A stretch of DNA of 27,360 bases, taken from the NCBI GenBank assembly GCA_964408185.1, contig CAYOYK010000032.1:1-27360 (forward strand), read 5' to 3'. The first letter of the stretch is position 1. Each line of letters opens with the position of its first letter. The notes under the pieces were generated by a model, which saw nothing but the letters and a program-made list of their open reading frames with translations, searched no databases and had not been told where the DNA came from. Shown piece by piece: positions 20,702 through 27,360 of the stretch. Source of the DNA: CAYOYK01 sp964408185 (GTDB lineage: Bacteria > Bacillota > Clostridia > Christensenellales > Aristaeellaceae). The position numbers were made by a program, and so were the translations under genes.

Positions 20702-22129
20702 ATGAAGCTGCAACGCAATCACTTCCGGCTGCTGGCCGTCCTGCTCATCGGGCTGCTGTTCGTGGCCGGGGGGTACGGCGTGTATTCCGTTACCACCTAC
20801 AGCACGCGCTGGGCCAGCAACAGCAAGAACGTGCGCTATCAATCCGCCAAGGCCAACGTCATCCCCGGCGATATCATCGACCGCAACGGCGTGGTGCTGG
20901 CCACCAGCAACGCCGAGGGGGAGCGCGTCTACCAGAGCAATATCCGCAGCCGCAGCGCCATCGTCCACCTGATCGGCGATCAGGTGGGCAACGTCGCCAA
21001 CGGCGTGGACAGCCTGCAATCCAAGTATCTGCTGGGCATGGAGACCAGCCTTGCCGAGCGCGTGCAGGCGCTGCTGACCGGGCAGACCCGCAAGGGCGAC
21101 AGCGTGACGCTCACCGTGGACAGCGCCCTGTGCTCCTACATCGTCAGCCAGTTTGAGGGCGGATCCGCCACCAAGGACAAGGGCGGCGCGGCCGTGGTGC
21201 TCAATTACCAGACCGGCGAGGTGATCGCGCTGGTCAGCCTGCCCGTGTTCGACCCGCAAAACGTCACCCTCCGGGACGAGGAAAGCGCCCTCCATCCCTT
21301 TTGGAACCGCGCCACGCAAAGCACGCTGCCCCCCGGCAGCACGTTCAAGATCATCACCACCGCCTCCGCGCTGGAGAACCTCAGCCCCACGGGCGATTTG
21401 CAGTTTACCTGCACGGGCGCGACGCAGGTGCAGGATCGAATCATCACCGATTACCAGAACGGCCAGCACGGCGTCGTGACGCTCAAAAAAGCCTTTGCCG
21501 TAAGCTGCAACAACTCCTTCGCCCAGCTCGCCCTCACGTTGGGCGACGACGCGCTGCGCAAGACCGCCGAGGACTTCGGCTTTAACGGGAGCTTTCTGTT
21601 CCGCGATCTGGTGGTCTACGACAGCGTGTACCCCACCACGGGCCGCAGCCGCGTGGAAATTGCGTGGAGCGGCGCGGGGCAGAGCCAAGTGGCCGCCACG
21701 CCGCTGCACATGTGCATGGTGGCCGCCGCCGTGGCCAACGACGGCGTGATGATGGAGCCCCGCCTGCTCAGCGATGTGACCAGCCCCACGGGCGTCAGCC
21801 GCCTGAGCTTTACCAGCAAGGTCTATCGCCGCGCGATGTCCTCGTCCGTGGCGCGCGTGCTAGACGGCTACATGAAAAACGTCACCGAGGCCGGCACGGG
21901 CAGCCGCGCGTCCGTAAGCGGGCTGGTGATCGCGGGCAAAACGGGCAGCGCCGAGTCCAGCCAAGACGGGCAGGACGTAACGCACGCGTGGTACGTGGGC
22001 TACATAGACAACGCGGATCTGCCCTACGCCGTCTGCGTGATGGTGGAAAACGGCGGCAGCGGCGGCAGCGTGGCCGCTCCCATCGCGGGCAAGATCTTCG
22101 CGTACCTCAAGGAGCACCCGGCAAAGTAA
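20702..22129 (+). CDS. Class B penicillin-binding protein (transpeptidase)
   Basis: 475 residues, a short class B PBP like actinobacterial PbpA. An N-terminal membrane anchor (residues about 8-28, LLAVLLIGLLFVAGGYGVYS) precedes a small pedestal region (IDRNGVVLATS, VHLIGDQVGNVANGVDS). The transpeptidase domain has SxxK at 213-216 (STFK), SxN at 268-270 (SCN) and KTG at 413-415. It cross-links the glycan made by the SEDS enzyme encoded just upstream. AAAGGAG lies about eight bases from ATG 20702. It is the last gene of the three-gene wall operon. A TTTTTTT run follows without a convincing stem, so the terminator is uncertain. Confidence 0.93.
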   Translation: MKLQRNHFRLLAVLLIGLLFVAGGYGVYSVTTYSTRWASNSKNVRYQSAKANVIPGDIIDRNGVVLATSNAEGERVYQSNIRSRSAIVHLIGDQVGNVANGVDSLQSKYLLGMETSLAERVQALLTGQTRKGDSVTLTVDSALCSYIVSQFEGGSATKDKGGAAVVLNYQTGEVIALVSLPVFDPQNVTLRDEESALHPFWNRATQSTLPPGSTFKIITTASALENLSPTGDLQFTCTGATQVQDRIITDYQNGQHGVVTLKKAFAVSCNNSFAQLALTLGDDALRKTAEDFGFNGSFLFRDLVVYDSVYPTTGRSRVEIAWSGAGQSQVAATPLHMCMVAAAVANDGVMMEPRLLSDVTSPTGVSRLSFTSKVYRRAMSSSVARVLDGYMKNVTEAGTGSRASVSGLVIAGKTGSAESSQDGQDVTHAWYVGYIDNADLPYAVCVMVENGGSGGSVAAPIAGKIFAYLKEHPAK

Positions 22130-22166
22130 AATTCGGTTTTTTTCCTCATTATTTTTGCCGCGCAAA

Positions 22167-22195
22167 TTGCGGCGCGGCCTCGGCTATGCTATAAT
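22167..22195 (+). promoter_or_regulatory. Promoter of aroA
   Basis: TTGCGG (22167-22172), a 17-base spacer, then TATAAT (22190-22195) preceded by TGC (extended -10). Downstream in the leader, GAAGAAGG (22212-22219) can pair with CCTTCTTTC (22230-22238), a small hairpin of unknown meaning before the ribosome binding site. Confidence 0.75.
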
Positions 22196-22262
22196 TGTTT
22201 GAAAGCGAAACGAAGAAGGGACGCCCGTTCCTTCTTTCAACGTATACAGGAGAGTGGCTCAC

Positions 22263-23597
22263 ATGACCGCTGTGACCTTTCGCCCTGCGCGGCTTCATGG
22301 GGAAACGCAGGCCCCGCCCAGCAAAAGCGAGGCGCACCGCGCGCTGCTGCTATCCGCGCTGGGCTGTCAGCCGTGCGTGCTGACGGGCTTTCCTGGCGCG
22401 CTGTGCGAGGACACGCAGGCCATGGCGGCCGGGGCGCGCGCGCTGGGCGCGGAGGTGCGCCATGTGGAGAACGCGCTGGTGGTCACGCCGGGCGCGCACC
22501 CCGTGGCGGTCGATTCCCCCGCCGAGGTGGACGTGCGCTCCTGCGCCGCGGCGCTGCGCATGCTCCTTCCGGCGCTGCTGGCGCGCGGCGTCCCCGCCCG
22601 CTACCTCATGGACAGGGCGCTCAGCCTCCGCCCGCTGGGGGCCTACGACCCGCTGCTGGAGAGCATCGGCGCGCAGGTCGACCGGGCCGATACCCCGGAC
22701 GGCCGCGTGGCGCTGACCGTGCGGGGCCGCCTGTCCGCCGGGGAGTACAGCGTGGACGGCAGCCAGAGCAGCCAGTTTGGCAGCGGCCTGCTGATGGCCC
22801 TCGCGCACGCCGCGAACGCGGACGGAAGCCCGGAGGGCAGCCGCCTGCGCATCCGCCCGCCCATCGCCTCGCGCCCGTACTTGGACATGACGCTCACGCT
22901 GATGGCCGCCTTCGGCTGTGAGGTGGACGAGCTGGGCGGCGGCGCGTTTTACGTATCGCCGTGCCGCCGGGACAATCCGCCCACGCTGGCCGTGGGGCGG
23001 GACTATACGCAGGCCGCCGTGTGGATGGTCGCCTGCGCGCTGGGCGGCTCCATCGGCATCAACGGCCTGAACCTGCCCACCGAGAAGCGCGTGGCCCTGC
23101 AAGGCGACGCGGCGATCTTCGGGTTCCTGCGGCAGATGGGCATGGCCGTGCGAGCGGGCGGCGGCACGCTGTGGGTGCGCTGCCCCAGCCGCGCGCCGCT
23201 CACCCCGCTGACCGCCGATGTGAGCCGCTGCCCCGATTTGGCCCCCATGCTGGCGCTGTGCTGCACGCAGGCGCACGGCACGTCCGTGCTGACCGGGGTG
23301 GCGAACCTGCGCCTCAAGGAGTGCGACCGTCTGGCGGCCATCCACGAGCTGCTGGGCGCGCTGGGCGCGCACACGGTGGTGCGCAAGGGCGACGAGGCGC
23401 TGGAGATCCACGGCGGCAAGCCCCTGCGCGGCGGCGTGATGCTGGACTGCCGCGGCGACCATCGCATGGCGATGATGCTTTCCATCGCCGCGACGCTGTG
23501 CGACGCGCCCATCACGGTCACGGGCACGGAGTGCCTCGCCAAAAGCTGGCCGAACGATCTGGACGCGTACCGCGCGCTGGGCGGCGACTGGTCGTAG
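22263..23597 (+). CDS. aroA: 3-phosphoshikimate 1-carboxyvinyltransferase (EPSP synthase)
   Basis: 444 residues. It joins phosphoenolpyruvate to shikimate-3-phosphate in the shikimate pathway. Visible family motifs are PPSKSEAHRALLLSA (K21, S22, R26 bind S3P), GSQSSQFGSGLLMAL (S3P-binding SSQ), LRLKECDRLAA, DCRGDHRMAMMLSIAA, and the C-terminal AKSWPNDLDAYRALGG. ATG 22263 is chosen with AGGAG ten bases upstream; the in-frame GTG 22254 is too close to it. It stands apart from other aro genes, with its own promoter. The last 117 bases are repeated directly downstream around an assembly gap. Confidence 0.95.
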   Translation: MTAVTFRPARLHGETQAPPSKSEAHRALLLSALGCQPCVLTGFPGALCEDTQAMAAGARALGAEVRHVENALVVTPGAHPVAVDSPAEVDVRSCAAALRMLLPALLARGVPARYLMDRALSLRPLGAYDPLLESIGAQVDRADTPDGRVALTVRGRLSAGEYSVDGSQSSQFGSGLLMALAHAANADGSPEGSRLRIRPPIASRPYLDMTLTLMAAFGCEVDELGGGAFYVSPCRRDNPPTLAVGRDYTQAAVWMVACALGGSIGINGLNLPTEKRVALQGDAAIFGFLRQMGMAVRAGGGTLWVRCPSRAPLTPLTADVSRCPDLAPMLALCCTQAHGTSVLTGVANLRLKECDRLAAIHELLGALGAHTVVRKGDEALEIHGGKPLRGGVMLDCRGDHRMAMMLSIAATLCDAPITVTGTECLAKSWPNDLDAYRALGGDWS

Positions 23598-23820
23598 CCG
23601 CGCGCCGCGACGCTGTGCGACGCGCCCATCACGGTCACGGGCACGGAGTGCCTCGCCNNNNNNNNNNNNNNNNNNNNNNNNNNNNNNNNNNNNNNNNNNN
23701 NNNNNNNNNNNNNNNNNNNNNNNNNNNNNNNNNNNNNNNNNNNNNNNNNNNNNNNNNAAAAGCTGGCCGAACGATCTGGACGCGTACCGCGCGCTGGGCG
23801 GCGATTGGTCGTAGCCGCGC
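23486..23820 (+). repeat. Direct repeat of the aroA 3' end flanking an assembly gap
   Basis: Bases 23486-23602 recur from 23603. The first 55 bases of the second copy (23603-23657) come before the N run and the remaining 63 (23758-23820) after it, including a second in-frame KSWPNDLDAYRALGGDWS and stop. The copies differ at one base (GACTGG versus GATTGG). Removing the N would leave a perfect head-to-tail tandem of period 117. Confidence 0.9.
23658..23757. other. Assembly gap of 100 N
   Basis: Exactly 100 undetermined bases, the usual placeholder for a gap of unknown size. The true content and length are not visible. Confidence 0.99.
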
Positions 23821-23835
23821 GATAGGAGAATGGAT

Positions 23836-25200
23836 ATGCTCACCAAGAACGAACGCCTCACACTGACCTGCCGCGCGCTGGGCGCGGAGCTGGAGGGCGT
23901 GTGCGACCAAGACGGCATGGCGGTGTTTGTACCCATGGCCCTGCCCGGAGAGCGCATCGCCGCGCAGGTGACGCGCGCTGAGAAGCGCTACGCCTTTGCG
24001 CGCCTGACCGAGGTGCTTTCGCCCTCGCCGGAGCGCGCGGAGCCGCCCTGCCCGGTCTACCGCCTGTGCGGGGGCTGCTCCGGCCAGCACATGGCCTACG
24101 GCCTCACGCTTGCCGCCAAGCGCGAGCAGGTGCAGAGCTGCCTGACGCGCATCGCGGGGCTGGCGCTCCCGGCGAATTTTGTCCCGCCCGTGCTGGGCGC
24201 GGACGAGCCGTACCGCTGCCGCAACAAGACCGCCCTGCCCGTGGGCGGCGCGAACGGCGACCCCGTGCTGGGCTTCTACCGCCGCCGCAGCCACGATATC
24301 GTGGCGGCGGACGACTGCCTTGTGGCCATGGGGCCGGTGCGCGAGGCCATCGCCGCGGTGCGCGGCTGGATGCGGGCCTGCCGCGTCGCGCCCTACGACG
24401 GCGCGACCGGGACGGGCGTGCTGCGCCACCTGATCGTGCGGGCGAGCCGCTCCGGCGACGCGATGCTCGTGCTGGTGGGCGCGCAGCCGCCCGTGCGCAC
24501 GGCCGAGCTGCTGGACGCGCTGCAAGCCGTGCCGGGGCTCAAGACCGTGTGCTGGAGCCTCAACCGCCGCCGCGACAACGTGATCTTGGGCGACAGCGCC
24601 GAGGTGCTCTCCGGCGAGGGGTACATCCTCGAAAGCCTGCTGGGCCTTGATTTTGAGGTCGGCCCGCTCTCGTTTTTTCAGGTCAATCCGGCGCAGACCG
24701 AGCGTCTGTACCGGCAGGCCGTCGAATACGCCGCGCTCACGCCGGATTCGACCTGCGTGGACGCGTACTGCGGCGCGGGAACCATCACGCTGGCGCTGGC
24801 CAAGCGCTGCAAGCGCGCCGTGGGCGTGGAGGTCGTCCCGCCCGCCATCGAGGCCGCCCGCCGCAACGCGGCCCGCAACGGCGTGCGCAACGCGGATTTC
24901 ATCCTTGGCGCGTCCGAGGCCGTGCTGCCCAAGCTCGTCGCCGAGGGCCTGCGCCCGGACGCGGTGGTGCTGGACCCGCCGCGCAAGGGCGTGGAGCCGC
25001 CGGTCATCGAGGCCATCGCGCAGGCCGCGCCCGCCCGCGTGGTCTACGTGAGCTGCCATGTCCCCTCGCAGGCGCGCGATCTCGCGCTGCTGGCCGCGCG
25101 GGGCTATCGCCTGACCGCCTGCCAGCCCGTGGACATGTTCTGCTACGCGGGCGGCGTGGAGAACGTCGCGCTTTTGGAGCGCGCAAAGGAGCCGGTATGA
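23836..25200 (+). CDS. rlmD: 23S rRNA (uracil-5-)-methyltransferase, RlmD/RlmCD type
   Basis: 454 residues. It methylates C5 of uracil in 23S rRNA with S-adenosylmethionine. An N-terminal TRAM-like domain (1-62) precedes an iron-sulfur site with C72, C78, C81 and C161 (CPVYRLCGGC...DDC). The SAM domain has FFQVN (280-284), DAYCGAGT (309-316) and DPPRKG (380-385). The catalytic nucleophile is C407 in YVSCHVPSQARDL. In Firmicutes one such enzyme can modify both U747 and U1939, so the exact target is open. ATG 23836 gives AGGAG a seven-base spacing; ATG 23830 lies only one base from it. The start lies 15 bases after the duplicated aroA end, and its last four bases overlap uvrC. Confidence 0.9.
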   Translation: MLTKNERLTLTCRALGAELEGVCDQDGMAVFVPMALPGERIAAQVTRAEKRYAFARLTEVLSPSPERAEPPCPVYRLCGGCSGQHMAYGLTLAAKREQVQSCLTRIAGLALPANFVPPVLGADEPYRCRNKTALPVGGANGDPVLGFYRRRSHDIVAADDCLVAMGPVREAIAAVRGWMRACRVAPYDGATGTGVLRHLIVRASRSGDAMLVLVGAQPPVRTAELLDALQAVPGLKTVCWSLNRRRDNVILGDSAEVLSGEGYILESLLGLDFEVGPLSFFQVNPAQTERLYRQAVEYAALTPDSTCVDAYCGAGTITLALAKRCKRAVGVEVVPPAIEAARRNAARNGVRNADFILGASEAVLPKLVAEGLRPDAVVLDPPRKGVEPPVIEAIAQAAPARVVYVSCHVPSQARDLALLAARGYRLTACQPVDMFCYAGGVENVALLERAKEPV

Positions 25201-27068
25201 ATTCCGCCCTGCGCCAGAAAATCGACCTGCTGCCGGACAGTCCGGGCTGCTATTTAATGAAGAACAGCGGCCGGATCATCTACGTGGGCAAGGCCAAGAA
25301 CCTGAAAAACCGCGTGCGGCAATACTTTCACAACTTTGAGAGCCATACGCCCAAGGTGCGGGCGATGATCAGCAAAATCGACGATTTTGAGCTGGTGCTT
25401 TGCGATACCAACTTTGAGGCCCTCACGCTGGAGTGCAACCTCATCAAGCTGCACAGGCCGTTTTACAACATACTGCTCAAGGATGACAAGGCCTACCCCT
25501 ACCTGCGCCTCGACCCGCGCGAGCCCTTTGCGCGCCTGACGCTCAGCCGGGTTTTGGATACCAAGGACGGCGCGCGGTACTTTGGCCCGTACATCGGCGC
25601 GACGGCGGTGCGGCAGGTGCTGTGGGAGGTGGGGCGCATCTTTCCGCTGCGCACGTGCGCGCTCTCCCTCCCGCTGGATAAGCCCCGCCGCCCCTGCGTC
25701 AATTACGAGATCGGCAAGTGTATCGGCCCGTGCACCGGCAAGGTGACGCAGGCCGAGTACGATCAGCTCCTGCGCCGCGCGGTCAGCTTTTTGAGCGGGG
25801 AGTATCAGCCGCTCCTGCGCGATCTGCGCGCGCAGATGGACGCTGCCGCCGCCGATATGGCCTACGAGCGCGCGGCCATCCTGCGCGATAAGATTCGGGA
25901 CATCGAGGGCATGATGGAGCGGCAGACGGCGATTCAGACGCGCGACGCGTGGCAGGACATCTGGGCCGTGGCCGCGGACGAGCAGGACGCGATCCTCCAG
26001 CTGCTGCACGTGCGCGGCGGGCGCATCGAGGGCGCGCAGAGCTTCGCGCTGGAGGGCGACGGACAGGAGCCTCCCGCCGAGCTGCTGGAGGCCTTTCTGC
26101 CCCAGTATTACGACGACGCCCACATTGTCCCGCGCGAGGTGCTGCTGGCCGACGCGCCGGACGACCCGCAGGAGCTGGAGCGCTGGCTGCGCGAGAAGCG
26201 CGGCGCGGCGGTAACGCTGCTTGCGCCCCAGCGCGGCGAGAAGCGCCACCTGATTGAGCTGTGCCAAAAGAATGCGGGCGACGCGCTGTTCAAGCGGCAG
26301 CAGAACGAGCGCATCCAGTACCAGCGCACGCAGGGCGCGATGGAGGGCCTGCAAAGGGCGCTGGGCCTGCCCACGCTGCCCCGGCGCATTGAGGGCTACG
26401 ACATCAGCAACACGCAGGGCGTGCTGAGCGTGGCGAGCATGGTCGTGTTTGAAAACGGCCTCTCGGCCAAGAAGCAGTATCGGCACTTCCGTATCAAAAC
26501 GGTGGAGGGCGCCAACGACTTTGCCTCCATGGCGGAGGTCATCGGGCGGCGGTTCACGCACGGCCTGCAGGAGATCCACGAGCGCACCGAGGCGGGCCTG
26601 CCGCTTGAGGAGGGGCGTTTCAGCAAGCTGCCGGACGTGGTGCTGATCGACGGCGGCCCGGAGCAGCTGCTGTTTGCCCACCGCGCCATGGAGGAGGCCG
26701 GCGCGAGCGTGCCCATGTTCGGCCTAGCCAAGCGCTTTGAGGAGATCTACCTGCCCGGCCGCGAGGAGCCCATCCGCCTTGACAAGCGCGACCCGGCGCT
26801 GCACCTTGTCCAGCGTGTGCGCGACGAGGCGCACCGCTTCGGCATTACGCACCACCGCGCCCTGCGGGGCAAGGCTGCGCTGGGCAGCGAGCTGAGCGAG
26901 ATCCCCGGCGTGGGCGAGAAGCGGCGCGTCGCGCTGCTGCGTGCCTTTGGCAGCGTAAAGGCCGTGCTGGCCGCCAGCGTGGAGGAGCTGGCCGCCGTCC
27001 CCGGCGTAGGGAAGGCGGCGGCGCAGAGCGTGCATGCCTATTCGGAGGCCAAGCGGCTGGGAAAGTAG
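25197..27068 (+). CDS. uvrC: UvrABC excinuclease subunit C
   Basis: 623 residues, normal length. UvrC makes the two incisions around UvrB-bound damage. The N-terminal GIY-YIG nuclease has Y19 (GCYLM), Y29 (IIYVGKAK), R39 (LKNRV) and E79 (LECNLIK). The UVR motif that contacts UvrB is at about 200-232 (DMAYERAAILRDKIRDIEGM). The RNase H-like 5' nuclease contains GYDISNTQG (D402), FRIKTVEGANDFASM, VVLIDGGPEQL and EAHRFGITHHRALRGK. Two helix-hairpin-helix motifs close the protein (IPGVGEKRRVALLRAFGS and VPGVGKAAAQSV). ATG overlaps the rlmD stop by four bases (ATGA), with AAAGGAG upstream, so the two are co-translated. No T-run terminator follows. Confidence 0.97.
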   Translation: MNSALRQKIDLLPDSPGCYLMKNSGRIIYVGKAKNLKNRVRQYFHNFESHTPKVRAMISKIDDFELVLCDTNFEALTLECNLIKLHRPFYNILLKDDKAYPYLRLDPREPFARLTLSRVLDTKDGARYFGPYIGATAVRQVLWEVGRIFPLRTCALSLPLDKPRRPCVNYEIGKCIGPCTGKVTQAEYDQLLRRAVSFLSGEYQPLLRDLRAQMDAAAADMAYERAAILRDKIRDIEGMMERQTAIQTRDAWQDIWAVAADEQDAILQLLHVRGGRIEGAQSFALEGDGQEPPAELLEAFLPQYYDDAHIVPREVLLADAPDDPQELERWLREKRGAAVTLLAPQRGEKRHLIELCQKNAGDALFKRQQNERIQYQRTQGAMEGLQRALGLPTLPRRIEGYDISNTQGVLSVASMVVFENGLSAKKQYRHFRIKTVEGANDFASMAEVIGRRFTHGLQEIHERTEAGLPLEEGRFSKLPDVVLIDGGPEQLLFAHRAMEEAGASVPMFGLAKRFEEIYLPGREEPIRLDKRDPALHLVQRVRDEAHRFGITHHRALRGKAALGSELSEIPGVGEKRRVALLRAFGSVKAVLAASVEELAAVPGVGKAAAQSVHAYSEAKRLGK

Positions 27069-27360
27069 GGGCGCCGGAGCCTGCGCGGCGTGCGTGGGTT
27101 GCGCGGGCTCGCGCAGCGCAGGGGGCGGCCCTGCGGGGCCGCGTGCGCGCCGCAGCAGAGGCCGCACCTGCGGGGCCGCGTGCGCTTCGGCCTGCGCGGC
27201 ACTGCCCCCCGGCAAGGGGCCCCCCTGCTGCGCGAGGCCGCGCCTGCGCGGGCCACGCGCAGCAGGGGGGCCGCGCCTGCGGGCGCGGGGGAACGCCCGC
27301 GCGGCGGGGCGGGAACGGTGCCCCGACCTGCGGGCCGGGGTTCGTCACTTTTCTTTTCAG
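27069..27360. repeat. GC-rich inverted and direct repeats after uvrC
   Basis: A perfect inverted repeat has 17-base arms at 27218-27234 and 27256-27272 (GGCCCCCCTGCTGCGCG and its complement) with a 21-base loop. It could fold as a very stable hairpin but lacks a T-run. A 19-base direct repeat (CCTGCGGGGCCGCGTGCGC) lies at 27130-27148 and 27167-27185. Frames here are shadows of the composition; no gene is supported. Confidence 0.8.

Noticed and set aside
22207..22240. Attenuator or riboswitch in the aroA leader
   Set aside because: Only one small hairpin is visible, with no T-run, leader peptide rich in aromatic codons or known riboswitch core; noted under the aroA promoter only.
22350..23957. 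Minus-strand frame crossing the N gap
   Set aside because: It is antisense to aroA and rlmD and reads through undetermined bases, so it is not evidence of a gene.

Overview
The window looks like a piece of a high-GC, Gram-positive Firmicutes/Clostridia-type chromosome (roughly two thirds GC by eye). This is inferred from the mrnC-thyX-rlmB-yacP(rae1)-sigH gene order, the AGGAGG ribosome binding sites, the LCP and L,D-transpeptidase wall proteins, the absence of any outer-membrane gene, and sigma-A-like promoters with TGCTATAAT extended -10 boxes. A 100-base run of N at 23658-23757 shows that this is a scaffolded draft, possibly a metagenome assembly. No CRISPR array, tRNA, rRNA, transposase or phage gene was seen.

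Layout. 1-270: a GC-rich tandem repeat and a terminator. 269-2529 (minus): a two-gene ABC exporter. 2735-4182 (plus): a double-GNAT acetyltransferase whose first 19 codons and ribosome binding site are duplicated just upstream. 4193-5511: a tandemly duplicated bidirectional terminator block, then a secreted beta-helix-like protein on the minus strand. 5691-9312 (plus): an MFS transporter, then an XRE-cupin regulator overlapping an acyl-CoA synthetase. 9416-10633: a secreted L,D-transpeptidase. 10685-11188: repeats, including a multi-hairpin element. 11189-16967: LCP protein, mrnC, thyX, rlmB, rae1, sigH. 16968-17329: a second, inverted copy of the multi-hairpin element. 17330-22129: an FHA - FtsW/RodA - transpeptidase operon. 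22263-27068: aroA, rlmD, uvrC. 27069-27360: GC-rich inverted repeats.

How the genes fit together. Four products serve the envelope (L,D-transpeptidase, LCP protein, SEDS glycosyltransferase, class B PBP), and the FHA protein probably scaffolds the last two. mrnC, rlmB, rae1 and rlmD act on rRNA or the ribosome. thyX and aroA are core metabolism, sigH is an alternative sigma factor, and uvrC is DNA repair. The XRE-cupin/acyl-CoA synthetase pair looks like a self-contained regulated carboxylate-activating unit.

What is unusual is repeat biology rather than a new enzyme. Four proteins (GNAT, RlmB, SigH, FHA) carry long low-complexity segments built of codon-phased tandem repeats (18, 33, 36 and 66 bp). 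Three gene ends (GNAT 5', beta-helix gene 3', aroA 3') are tandemly duplicated with periods of about 117-172 bp. Two families of palindromic intergenic elements are present, and one copy supplies the last codons of thyX. No dedicated new defence or biosynthetic system was recognised.
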